NCBI RefSeq assembly: GCF_015223055.1
Contig: NZ_JADFBX010000001.1
Location: 930,001 to 994,000 of the forward strand
Source: Pedobacter sp. MC2016-24
GTDB lineage: Bacteria; Bacteroidota; Bacteroidia; Sphingobacteriales; Sphingobacteriaceae
DNA: 64,000 nucleotides
Direction: 5' to 3'
Shown here: piece after piece, positions 55,818 to 63,698 of the stretch
Numbering within the stretch: the first letter of the stretch is position 1
Layout of the letters: each line of letters opens with the position of its first letter
Program-made: the position numbers and the translations under genes
Notes under the pieces: model-generated
What the model was told of the DNA's origin: nothing
What the model saw: the letters and a program-made list of their open reading frames with translations, nothing else
The model's database searches: none

Positions 55818-56387
55818 CTACAACAAAAAGAAGACATAAAACTGGCCATTTGCCAGATCTTTCTTTAATTTCTTCAGGGCAATGGTCATTTGATTCTCCA
55901 CTGTTTTTTCTGACACCCCAAGTCGGAGGGCTATTTCTTTATGACTCAATTGCTCGTACCTGCTCAACTGAAATATTTCCCGGCAACGCGAGGGTAAGGT
56001 TTCTGAGCAATTCCTGATAAAATCCATCAGTTGTTTTACTTCTAACAAAGCTTCTTCATTATCTCCTGTAATTTCCAGGTCAGACAATTCATCAAAGAAT
56101 TTTCTGGGTACCTTGTTGTTGCGGATGTAATTACTTGTTTTGAATTTCACAGCTGTAATGAGATAAGCCTTGCAATTGGTAACCACCAATTTGTCCCGAT
56201 GTGCCCAAAACCACTCGAAAACTTCCTGCACCAGATCCATACAGGTATGTTTATCTCTCAGAATATTATAAGCAGAACCAAACATCACACTGGCGTAACG
56301 ATTGTAGATCTCATTGAAAGCCTCAACATCTCCTTCAATCAGCATCGCTAACAATTCAATATCCGTAATTTTGGTATAAGCAGCCAT
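55818..56387 (-). CDS. ECF RNA polymerase sigma factor
   Basis: 189 residues with sigma-70 region 2 (FNEIYNRYASVMFGSAYNIL, DLVQEVFEWFW) and region 4 (LPSRCREIFQLSRYEQLSH..EIALRLGVSEKTVENQM). It is of the FecI-like Bacteroidota class paired with FecR. It directs transcription of the downstream SusC/SusD/TlpA/S9 genes when released. A palindrome 23-43 bases upstream of its start and a TAAATTTG box at 56498-56505 are candidate control sites. Confidence 0.93.
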   Translation of the reverse strand: MAAYTKITDIELLAMLIEGDVEAFNEIYNRYASVMFGSAYNILRDKHTCMDLVQEVFEWFWAHRDKLVVTNCKAYLITAVKFKTSNYIRNNKVPRKFFDELSDLEITGDNEEALLEVKQLMDFIRNCSETLPSRCREIFQLSRYEQLSHKEIALRLGVSEKTVENQMTIALKKLKKDLANGQFYVFFLL

Positions 56388-56409
56388 GTGAATTTATCCC
56401 TACGATCGT

Positions 56410-56430
56410 TAACACTGTATTACAATGTTA
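56410..56430. promoter_or_regulatory. Palindrome upstream of the sigma gene
   Basis: TAACACTGT ATT ACAATGTTA: two 9-base arms with a single mismatch around three bases, 23-43 bases before the ATG. It is a plausible operator or part of an auto-regulated promoter. Confidence 0.45.
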
Positions 56431-56628
56431 TGAATTTATTCTTAAAAGAAACCGGACTACTTGCATTTATTACAATAACCTTATTTTTGAAAACCAACAA
56501 ATTTAGCGTAGATTTAAGATCCATCACCATTATTCAGCCACCGGTTTCAGGAATTTTTAAGCAGTTTTTCAGACGTCATACCTTCGTTTTTCTGATCTAT
56601 TAACCAAGTCGAATATATGGGCTGTTTT

Positions 56629-56657
56629 GTCCGACTCTTGTCCGACTCTCGTTCGAC
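56629..56657. repeat. Tandem GTCCGACTCT repeats with related inverted end
   Basis: GTCCGACTCT occurs twice 11 bases apart (56629-56638, 56640-56649), followed by the diverged GTTCGAC. Outside them, GTTTTGTC and GACAAAAC form an 8-bp stem. It may be a remnant operator or a terminator of the upstream permease gene. Confidence 0.4.
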
Positions 56658-56805
56658 AAAACTAATTCCATAGTTATTCAAAAGCAGCACCATATAAACA
56701 GTATTTATATGCCTGCTGGAAGCTGCCTATTAGACCACTAAAAAATGTCCCCCAAAAGGGAGTAACGATTGTTGATTTTGAAAACCAGGTCATGAATTAA
56801 AAACC

Positions 56806-59178
56806 TTACTCCTCTTTCAAATATTTAGAAATACTGGCCTGACTAGCTTTGGTAATGTGCCAGGACACACTGATTAAAGTAGTAAATACCAAAGCAATTA
56901 CAGACCATACGATGGGCAGCAACGAAAACTCTGACGCTGAAGACAACTGGTTGAACATGGTACGCGTCAGGAAGAAAGAAAGTGGTATCCCGAGTCCGAT
57001 AGCGAACAACAAGGCAAAGAGAAATTCTTTGTAAATCAAATATACAATATGAACGAGATCAGCACCCAAAACTTTTCGAACGCTGATTTCCTTCATTCTT
57101 TTTCCTAAAATAATCAGTGCTAAGCCAAAAACACCTGAAATGGAAATCAGCGTCATCAACAGGGAAGTGACAGTCAGTACCTCTGAAATTGTCGAGAAAC
57201 CTCTGAAATATCCATTAAATACCTGGTCCTGATCATAAAAATCAAATGGAAGATTTGGATATAACTGCTGCCAGATGTTTTTGATTCCCTGATGTGTATT
57301 AGAAAATAAGCCTGATGATTTTTTAATGTAAACAAACTTCACTTCTTCCGGTTTTGCCTTCATCAAAACTATGGGTGCAACTGCATACTCAAAGCTCTCA
57401 TAATGAAAATCATCGAGCAATCCGACAACCATATACTGATGATCAAGATATTGAACGCGTTTCCCGATAGCAGTTGTCCAGTTCATCATTTTTAAAAAAG
57501 CCAGATTTACAATGACCGCATCTGTTTGGTCAGACAACCGTTTTTCACCAAAGTCGCGACCTTCCATCAACTTCATTCCCAGCTGTCCAATAAAACCAGG
57601 CAATACACTGATGCTTTTAACACGCGATGTTTTACCTTCATTTTTAACCTGAATTTCTTTACTGTAATTACCAAGGGGCTGAACTGATCCGGTAACCGAT
57701 GCAATTCCTTGCTGCTGCTGCAATGCTGTGCTAAAAACACCGTAGGCTGCAGTTTGATCCAGGTTTACAACGACATTTTTTTCAGGCTGATATCCCCAGG
57801 ATTTATGTTTAATCTGTTTCGTTTCCTGCATAAATGCAATAGCCGTAGCAATTGAAATGAAGGTTAGAAAAAATTGAATACCTAATAAAATCTTCCTGAA
57901 GTGGTTTTTGCTGCCCATTTTAGCATTTCCCTTCATCATGCTGATGGTGTTTAATGAAGAAATATAAAATGATGGATATACCGCAGCACTTAAAGCCGAA
58001 ACCAGGATCAATAGTAGTGCGGCCAACCAGGTTCTAAAATTCAGAAAAAACCGAGTGCCTAAATCGAATCCTGCTATCGAGCTAAACCAGGGAAAAAAGA
58101 ATACCTCGGCCAACAGCAAGCCAAGGAAAACGGCAAGGATACAAATGATCAGGTTTTCGACAATAAATTGAAAAATGATCTGATTTCTGCTACTACCCAT
58201 TACTTTTCTGACACTAATTTCTTTTAACCTGCTAGAAGCAGAAGCCACCACGATATTGATATAATTGAAATACACCATTAATAAGATCGAAATGGCAATC
58301 ACAATGAGCATGATCAGGCCAATAGGCTCCATGGTATTGAAATAGCTTCCCGCTACTTTATAGGAATGGAAGTTCATCGTTCTCAGCGGTTGATAGTGAA
58401 AAGCAGAAATCTGATCATCCGGATGTACTATATTGTACAAATCCACATATTTTTTATCCTGAGCTTTAATGGATGACAAGGCCGATTCTCCGGCAATTTC
58501 AATGAACGTGATGTTACTCTTTTCTTTCCAATCGGCCGTTTTCGTTATACCTAAAGAAGCCATTCTGGAACGTGGCACAAGTGCAGAAAAACCGAAGGAG
58601 GCATTGGATGGATATCGGTCAAAAATACCCTTCACGATAAAATTTGTGGATACACTTTTGCCATTCACAGTAAAAATGATAGCCAATGAATTTCCAACTG
58701 CATTGTTATGGCCAAACAGTTTTTCTGACAATTCGGAAGTCAGCACAATCCCGTCCTGATCAGTGAAATTTTTCTTGTCGCCCCACTTTATCGAATAATC
58801 AAACATTTTATAGAAATCATCATCAACAAAAGTCACTTTGTCGCTAAACACATTGTCTTTTTGTTTGATCACGACCCCTGTATAATTTAACCTTGCAACA
58901 TTTTTAACCTGCGGAAAGTCATTTTTCAATGCTTGGCCCATTGGAGCAGGACTATCGCCATAATATTGCTGTTCAGCATTTTTATCATTCATTCTTTCGA
59001 CGACAAACAGCCGGTCTATTTTGCTATTAAAAGCATCCTGATGCATTGCCCAATGCGCATATTCAAAGACCATTAGGCAACAGCCTACAGCCAGGGCCAG
59101 TCCAGAAATATTGATAAATGAGGATAACTTGTGTTTTCTCAGGTTACGAATGCCCAGCTTGATGTAGTTTTTAAGCAT
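56806..59178 (-). CDS. MacB/FtsX-type ABC transporter permease
   Basis: 790 residues from the ATG at 59178. An open frame reaches 59244, but a strong promoter sits inside that extension, so the shorter start is right. Two halves each contain a MacB periplasmic core and an FtsX permease part. The N-terminal MLKNYIKLGIRNLRKHKLSSFINISGLALA (over ~30 residues) and the repeated FLGLLLAEVFF / SVSWHITKASQ ends are typical. In Bacteroidota these large permeases often work with a separate ATPase and LytTR or sigma regulators. No ATPase gene adjoins this one. Cargo unknown; candidates are peptides or drugs. Confidence 0.88.
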   Translation of the reverse strand: MLKNYIKLGIRNLRKHKLSSFINISGLALAVGCCLMVFEYAHWAMHQDAFNSKIDRLFVVERMNDKNAEQQYYGDSPAPMGQALKNDFPQVKNVARLNYTGVVIKQKDNVFSDKVTFVDDDFYKMFDYSIKWGDKKNFTDQDGIVLTSELSEKLFGHNNAVGNSLAIIFTVNGKSVSTNFIVKGIFDRYPSNASFGFSALVPRSRMASLGITKTADWKEKSNITFIEIAGESALSSIKAQDKKYVDLYNIVHPDDQISAFHYQPLRTMNFHSYKVAGSYFNTMEPIGLIMLIVIAISILLMVYFNYINIVVASASSRLKEISVRKVMGSSRNQIIFQFIVENLIICILAVFLGLLLAEVFFFPWFSSIAGFDLGTRFFLNFRTWLAALLLILVSALSAAVYPSFYISSLNTISMMKGNAKMGSKNHFRKILLGIQFFLTFISIATAIAFMQETKQIKHKSWGYQPEKNVVVNLDQTAAYGVFSTALQQQQGIASVTGSVQPLGNYSKEIQVKNEGKTSRVKSISVLPGFIGQLGMKLMEGRDFGEKRLSDQTDAVIVNLAFLKMMNWTTAIGKRVQYLDHQYMVVGLLDDFHYESFEYAVAPIVLMKAKPEEVKFVYIKKSSGLFSNTHQGIKNIWQQLYPNLPFDFYDQDQVFNGYFRGFSTISEVLTVTSLLMTLISISGVFGLALIILGKRMKEISVRKVLGADLVHIVYLIYKEFLFALLFAIGLGIPLSFFLTRTMFNQLSSASEFSLLPIVWSVIALVFTTLISVSWHITKASQASISKYLKEE

Positions 59179-59227
59179 ATGATAATTTAATCGGATATGT
59201 TTTCGACGGCATGGCCAATCTACATGC

Positions 59228-59260
59228 CAAATGTATACATTCAATCCTAAGCGCTACAAA
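59228..59260 (-). promoter_or_regulatory. Promoter of the MacB-type permease
   Basis: On the minus strand, -33 TTTG (59260-59257), 21 bases, then -7 TACATTTG (59235-59228), an excellent Bacteroidota promoter, 50 bases before the ATG at 59178. It lies within the longer open frame and so rules out the 59244 start. Confidence 0.7.
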
Positions 59261-59392
59261 GGCACTATTTTCCGGGCTTAGCGAATTTACCTGTTCATTA
59301 TCGAACGTAACTGATCGAAACTGTACAAGGATAAACTTGGATATGTGCTATTTCTTCCCTGTTTTGTATAAATCCTGCTTTAAATAACAGCA

Positions 59393-59400
59393 TAAATTTG
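59393..59400 (+). promoter_or_regulatory. Candidate -7 box of the SDR gene
   Basis: TAAATTTG matches TAnnTTTG, 35 bases before the ATG. A TTTG lies 26 bases further upstream (59363-59366), rather far for a -33 element. Confidence 0.4.
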
Positions 59401-59434
59401 TCCTGTATTAAAAAACAATTTAAAAATTAAAGCA

Positions 59435-60253
59435 ATGTCTAAAATAATTTTAATCACCGGTGCCTCTCGTGGCTTTGGTAAATTATGGGCAACAGCCCTT
59501 TTAAAACGTGGCGATAAAGTTGCTGCGACTGCAAGAAATATAGACGATCTGAACGACCTGGTTGCTGAATTCGGAACTGCGGTACTTCCTGTTCAATTGA
59601 ACGTAAATGACAGAAGCGCTGTTTTTGAGGCCGTAGAAAAAGTAAACAATCATTTTGGGCGTATTGATGTGTTGATTAATAACGCTGGCTTTGGCTTATT
59701 TGGCGCAATTGAAGAAACAACAGAGGAGCAGGCACGTGCGCAAATGGAAACTAACTTTTTCGGCTTACTTTGGGTTACGCAAGCAATTCTACCTGTGATG
59801 CGGGCACAAGGCAACGGACATATCATTCAGGTATCGAGTTTCCTTGGCCTGGTGAGTCTGCCCATTCTTGGCATTTACAATGCCTCAAAATATGCTGTTA
59901 ACGGCTTAACAGAAACCCTTGCCGCTGAGGTTAAAGGTTTTGGCATTAAAGTAAGCTTAATTGAGCCTAATGGTTTCTCGACCGACTGGTCTGGTGCATC
60001 AGCATTTCAAACTGAACCTAATGAAGCTTATGCTCCGGTTAGGGACGCATTTTTTAAAGGCGCAACACCAGATAGCTGGGGCAATCCGGAGACCACAACT
60101 CCTGCGGTACTTAAGTTGATCGACAGCGAAAACCCGCCCTTGCACTTTCTGTTGGGCAAAGTGGCTTATCCGGTACTAAAAGAAGTTTATGCTGCGCGAT
60201 TGGCAGAATTTGAAGACTGGAAAGATGTTGCAGTTGCAGCGCATGGACACTAA
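59435..60253 (+). CDS. Short-chain dehydrogenase/reductase
   Basis: 272 residues, cytosolic, classical SDR with NAD(P)-binding TGASRGFG (8-15), NNAGFG, a catalytic serine near VSSFL (~134), and Tyr148/Lys152 in YNASK. NADPH preference is suggested by basic residues after strand 2 (TARNIDD). Substrate unknown; the adjoining AraC regulator suggests an inducible redox or detoxification function. A strong hairpin terminator follows. Confidence 0.88.
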   Translation: MSKIILITGASRGFGKLWATALLKRGDKVAATARNIDDLNDLVAEFGTAVLPVQLNVNDRSAVFEAVEKVNNHFGRIDVLINNAGFGLFGAIEETTEEQARAQMETNFFGLLWVTQAILPVMRAQGNGHIIQVSSFLGLVSLPILGIYNASKYAVNGLTETLAAEVKGFGIKVSLIEPNGFSTDWSGASAFQTEPNEAYAPVRDAFFKGATPDSWGNPETTTPAVLKLIDSENPPLHFLLGKVAYPVLKEVYAARLAEFEDWKDVAVAAHGH

Positions 60254-60277
60254 CTAAATGATCGTTAATTTTCAACC

Positions 60278-60325
60278 ATAAACCACAATCTACCCGACTA
60301 TTTTTGTAGATTGTGGTTTATTTTA
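60278..60325 (+). terminator. Terminator of the SDR gene
   Basis: Perfect 16-bp stem (ATAAACCACAATCTAC / GTAGATTGTGGTTTAT) with a 12-base loop, followed by TTTATTTG. It lies 25 bases past the SDR stop and only 10 bases before the next gene's ATG, so it may also shape that gene's leader. Confidence 0.75.
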
Positions 60326-60335
60326 TTTGTTGCTC

Positions 60336-61226
60336 ATGAAACATTATAAAATTCTAAGTGATTTACATCGGGACAACGGATTTCCTGCTCCTGAAAATCC
60401 ATTGTTCAGTATTTACCAATGTAACAAGACCTGTTCCATTGGTGACAGGGAATTTACCAGTGATTTTTATTTGATCGGACTGAAAAAATTAAAATCCGGG
60501 ATCATCAAATATGGCCGTACAAAATACGATCATGAATGTGGCTCTATGTTATTTTTTAAGCCACAACAGATCATAGAAATGAAAAATCTGGAACTGGACG
60601 AAGATGGTTTCTTAATTTTTATCCATGAAGATTTTTTAAATGGCCATTTATTGCACAATGAAATTAAAAAATATCATTATTTCGATTACGAAACCAATGA
60701 GGCGCTGCATCTTTCGCCGAAAGAAGAAAAGACAATGTGGGAATTGTATGAGAAAATAGAGAATGAATATTTCAACAACCAGGATGAATATAGCCGTGAG
60801 ATTATTTTGGCAAATATAGATACCTTGCTCAAATATGCCCAGCGCTTTTATAAAAGACAATTCATCAATCGCTCAGACATTTCAGCAAAAACCGTTACGA
60901 AGTTCAATGAAGAACTGGACCGATATGTAGCCGGCGGACTTCTGGGCATCAAAGGCTTACCCTCTGTAAATTATATGGCCGAAAAGCTAAATATATCCCC
61001 CGGATATCTCAGCAGTATGTTAAAGTTAGAGAGTGGAAAAACCGCACTGGAACACATCCACATCTACCTCATATCCGAAGCAAAAAACAGATTGATGGGC
61101 GACAATCAAAATATCTCTGAAATTGCTTATGCGCTGGGGTTTGAAAATTTATCGTATTTTTCACGACTGTTTAAAAAAGAAGTTGGACTTAGTCCGAATG
61201 CCTTTAAAAAACAGATCCCCAATTGA
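60336..61226 (+). CDS. AraC-family transcriptional regulator
   Basis: 296 residues from the ATG at 60336; two TTG codons just upstream are less likely starts. An N-terminal cupin-like sensing part (~1-160; SIGDREFTSDFYLIGLK) precedes the double helix-turn-helix (VNYMAEKLNISPGYLSSMLK, ISEIAYALGFENLSYFSRLFKKEVG). It resembles the small AraC proteins next to SDR genes in Bacteroidota. It probably controls the upstream dehydrogenase and possibly itself. Confidence 0.9.
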   Translation: MKHYKILSDLHRDNGFPAPENPLFSIYQCNKTCSIGDREFTSDFYLIGLKKLKSGIIKYGRTKYDHECGSMLFFKPQQIIEMKNLELDEDGFLIFIHEDFLNGHLLHNEIKKYHYFDYETNEALHLSPKEEKTMWELYEKIENEYFNNQDEYSREIILANIDTLLKYAQRFYKRQFINRSDISAKTVTKFNEELDRYVAGGLLGIKGLPSVNYMAEKLNISPGYLSSMLKLESGKTALEHIHIYLISEAKNRLMGDNQNISEIAYALGFENLSYFSRLFKKEVGLSPNAFKKQIPN

Positions 61227-61258
61227 GCTGTACCACTATAAAACAAGTATCAAAAGCC

Positions 61259-62056
61259 ATGAAAAACAGACCGATTGTAAGTGCCCTATTCCTCTTCAGC
61301 ATGCTCAGTTTCTTGCTTGCACCAGTTTTTGCACAGCAAAGCGGTAACATCCCAGTTCCAGCTAATTTTAAGCGTATTAAGGCAGAACCTGGTTCGTTCG
61401 CCGATTGGTTAAGGCACATTCATCTTAAGAAAGACAAGACCGTATACCTCTATAATGGCGCAAAGAAACAGAACCAGCAGGCACAGTATGCCGTACTGGA
61501 CATCAGCATTGGGAAAAGGGATTTACAACAATGCGCGGATGCGGTAATGCGTCTTTATGCAGAGTGGAGATATTCAAAAAAACAATATGAGAAAATTGCT
61601 TTTACGGCCACAGATGGGACAGTAATGGATTATGCCTCCTGGCGGAAAGGCTATCGTTTTGTACTGAAAAAAGACAGGTTGATCAAAGTAAAATCAACAA
61701 GTGTTTCTGAAAGCCGGAGTGCTTTTGATGATTATTTGCAGACCGTTTTCACTTTTGCCGGCACCTTGTCACTAAGCAGAGAGTTGACGCCGGTAGCCAA
61801 TATAGCTGAGCTTCGCGCAGGTGATGTCTTTTTAAAAGGTGGTTCTCCAGGGCATGCTGTGCTTGTGATGGATTTAGCAGTCAACGCCGCCGGAGAAAAG
61901 CGTTTTCTTTTGGCCCAAAGCTATATGCCCGCCCAGAGCATCCATATCCTCAAAAACCCAAAATCCAGAGATCCCTGGTACAGCGATAAGTTTACAAACG
62001 AACTGGTTACACCAGAATGGGTATTTGCGGGCAATTCACTATATCGCTGGCCATAA
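61259..62056 (+). CDS. DUF4846 domain protein, exported
   Basis: 265 residues from the ATG at 61259, which starts a signal peptide (SALFLFSMLSFLLAPVFAQ); the open frame begins upstream, but inside the AraC stop overlap. The DUF4846 core is recognisable: GSFADWLRHIHLK, AVLDISIGKRDLQQCADAVMRL, SWRKGYRF and FLKGGSPGHAVLVMDLA. Function unknown; the last motif recalls enzyme-like His-containing folds but I cannot name an activity. It ends one base before the converging lipoprotein gene, with no room for a separate terminator. Confidence 0.85.
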   Translation: MKNRPIVSALFLFSMLSFLLAPVFAQQSGNIPVPANFKRIKAEPGSFADWLRHIHLKKDKTVYLYNGAKKQNQQAQYAVLDISIGKRDLQQCADAVMRLYAEWRYSKKQYEKIAFTATDGTVMDYASWRKGYRFVLKKDRLIKVKSTSVSESRSAFDDYLQTVFTFAGTLSLSRELTPVANIAELRAGDVFLKGGSPGHAVLVMDLAVNAAGEKRFLLAQSYMPAQSIHILKNPKSRDPWYSDKFTNELVTPEWVFAGNSLYRWP

Positions 62057-62057
62057 A

Positions 62058-62828
62058 TTACCGGCCTTTTTTTTCCTGGCTCTCCTCGTCAAAATCTACG
62101 CTCTTCTCAATAGTGCCGGAAATGGTAATCTGGCTGTCTTTGACCAGATCGGGATTTACACGACCCGACTTTAAAGCGTTAAATTTGAAATTCAGATCGC
62201 TGATGATCGATATTGAATCGATATACTTTGACTTAGGCACGATATAGCTCCCATAGGGCTTAATTTGCCTGGTAATAACTGAGTCGCCACTGTAATTTTG
62301 CTCCAGCTCCGTTGAAGTCTTCAACTTGACACCCTTACTAATGTAAAGTTCGTTGATCTCCTTTAAGTTTTTCCAGGAAATGAGAAAATCCTGATCAAAT
62401 TTTCCGGTTTTATCATAGATAATATCATTGTCATTAACTTCTGCCAAAGGGGTTACTTTACCCAAAAAATAAGTCTTTCCATTGGTTAAAACGATTTCAA
62501 AGTTATACAGTTTAGCAACCGGCATATTACTGGTGATGTAATTCGTGGTCGTGGTATAATACAATTCCTGTCTTTGATAAAAATCCAGATCGATGTTGTT
62601 CACCTTTATTTTGATGGCTCTGTTGGCAATGGTCCGGCCATCTTTGTCGAACAGGTGGATGCTTACTCCATTATCTTTTTGGTCGGTTAGATTCTGAGTG
62701 ACCTCAATCCTTGCACCTATTAGCGATAAATCATCTACTTTACCTTCTGATAAGGAAGACTGGCAGGCATGGATGAGCAACAATAAAGGTATGCATAAAA
62801 TTTTCAGGGTATGTTTTATATTGATCAT
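62058..62828 (-). CDS. Uncharacterised lipoprotein
   Basis: 256 residues. The leader ends in LLIHAC (Cys ~22), a lipobox-like sequence. The mature part alternates short strands and polar loops (SLIGARIEVTQNLTDQKDNG), suggesting an immunoglobulin-like or beta-sandwich protein. No family recognised. It is convergent with the DUF4846 gene and lies 54 bp downstream of the Crp/Fnr gene on the same strand, possibly cotranscribed with it. Confidence 0.6.
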   Translation of the reverse strand: MINIKHTLKILCIPLLLLIHACQSSLSEGKVDDLSLIGARIEVTQNLTDQKDNGVSIHLFDKDGRTIANRAIKIKVNNIDLDFYQRQELYYTTTTNYITSNMPVAKLYNFEIVLTNGKTYFLGKVTPLAEVNDNDIIYDKTGKFDQDFLISWKNLKEINELYISKGVKLKTSTELEQNYSGDSVITRQIKPYGSYIVPKSKYIDSISIISDLNFKFNALKSGRVNPDLVKDSQITISGTIEKSVDFDEESQEKKGR

Positions 62829-62882
62829 CTTGCTTGTTTGGGTTAATGTACAGCAGTATAAGCAGGAAAGTAATACTTTTGT

Positions 62883-63458
62883 TTACGAAGTCGATGAATT
62901 TTGATTTTTTAATGCGCTGTTCAGGCTCCTGATTGTAATGCCTAGATATGCCGCCATTTCCTCTTTTGAAATTTCAATTCCATGTTTTTTCTGCAACTCC
63001 ATCAGCTTCGCTAAACTATATTCTGTTGTGTACAATTGCTGGTAAGAAGCACGGCTCGAAGTATTGACAATGCGTTCAGCATAAACATCCAGCAACAAAT
63101 TGTTTAAACCGATGTCATTTTTAAGCAAATCCGTAAAATACGGTATGGCAATGGCGTATACGGTTACATTTGTCATCGCTTCTACATTACATAAGCAAGG
63201 GATTTTACGGATCAATTCAATTTCGCCTATAATTTCACCTTCGCCCAGAAATTCAAGAATATATTCATTATCATCGTCCTCTGTAAAAAAGCATTTGGTT
63301 AGCCCGCTTTTGATCAGCATAATTTTGGACGTTGTTTCATGCTGTACAAATAGTCTTTCACCTTTTGAAAATGATTTCAGTACGATATCTTCTTTGTGCG
63401 GCTGTGCTTTGTAAAGCTGTTCTAAATAGCTTAAAAAGGATTGATTGGTTCGTAACAT
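62883..63458 (-). CDS. Crp/Fnr-family transcriptional regulator
   Basis: 191 residues. A cyclic-nucleotide-binding beta-roll (FSKGERLFVQHETTSKIMLIKSG, then FLGEGEIIGEIELIRK) is followed by a helix and a HTH_Crp (ISKEEMAAYLGITIRSLNSALKNQ). No cysteine cluster is present, so it is not an oxygen-sensing Fnr. The usual arginine-glutamate pair that holds cAMP is not clear, and many Bacteroidota homologues act without cAMP. A perfect palindrome lies 10 bases before its ATG, suggesting autoregulation. Confidence 0.88.
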   Translation of the reverse strand: MLRTNQSFLSYLEQLYKAQPHKEDIVLKSFSKGERLFVQHETTSKIMLIKSGLTKCFFTEDDDNEYILEFLGEGEIIGEIELIRKIPCLCNVEAMTNVTVYAIAIPYFTDLLKNDIGLNNLLLDVYAERIVNTSSRASYQQLYTTEYSLAKLMELQKKHGIEISKEEMAAYLGITIRSLNSALKNQNSSTS

Positions 63459-63467
63459 AGTTTACTC

Positions 63468-63481
63468 AGGACAAATGTCCT
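63468..63481. promoter_or_regulatory. Palindrome before the Crp/Fnr gene
   Basis: AGGACA AA TGTCCT is a perfect 6-2-6 inverted repeat, 10 bases upstream of the ATG and overlapping GACATTTG, one base off a -7 box on the minus strand. A Crp/Fnr dimer binding here would repress its own gene. Confidence 0.55.
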
Positions 63482-63536
63482 TTACTAATTTATTGTAAAT
63501 ACTGAATTTTGCCGCCAGAAAATTACAAAAAGTAAA

Positions 63537-63668
63537 ATGAATAACAACATAATAACCATAGCATTTGACGCAGACGGCACCCTATGGCTGCTAAGTTTGG
63601 AGCGTGATGAATTAATTTTACTTTTTACATTAACTCTGCTTAGTATTTCTAAATTTGCCTTCAGCTAA
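63537..63668 (+). pseudogene. Truncated HAD-type hydrolase remnant
   Basis: 43 codons. The first 17 residues, MNNNIITIAFDADGTLW, are the conserved start of a HAD-family phosphatase, with Asp11 and Asp13 as nucleophile and acid/base of DxDGT. The sequence then diverges into an unrelated hydrophobic tail and a stop; no continuation of the cap or core domain follows before the next gene. It is probably the surviving 5' end of a gene deleted at this point. Confidence 0.6.
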
Positions 63669-63698
63669 AATTTGAATCAAATTACCTAAAACCAAACT

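Larger units (their letters stand above)
56388..56805. other. 418-base intergenic region
   Basis: Lies between the ECF sigma start and the 3' end of the permease gene. It holds the 56410 palindrome, a TAAATTTG candidate -7 box on the minus strand (56498-56505) and a short repeat cluster (56629-56657). Only small unconvincing open frames are present. Confidence 0.6.

Noticed and set aside
56388..56603. 71-codon plus-strand open frame opposite the sigma gene leader
   Set aside because: No family signal, and it spans the regulatory region of the minus-strand sigma gene.
56629..56657. CRISPR-like array
   Set aside because: Only two exact 10-mers 11 bases apart, with no spacers and no cas genes in the window.
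59179..59244. Longer N terminus of the MacB-type permease
   Set aside because: The extension is not hydrophobic, does not look like the family, and contains a good -33/-7 promoter pair on the same strand.
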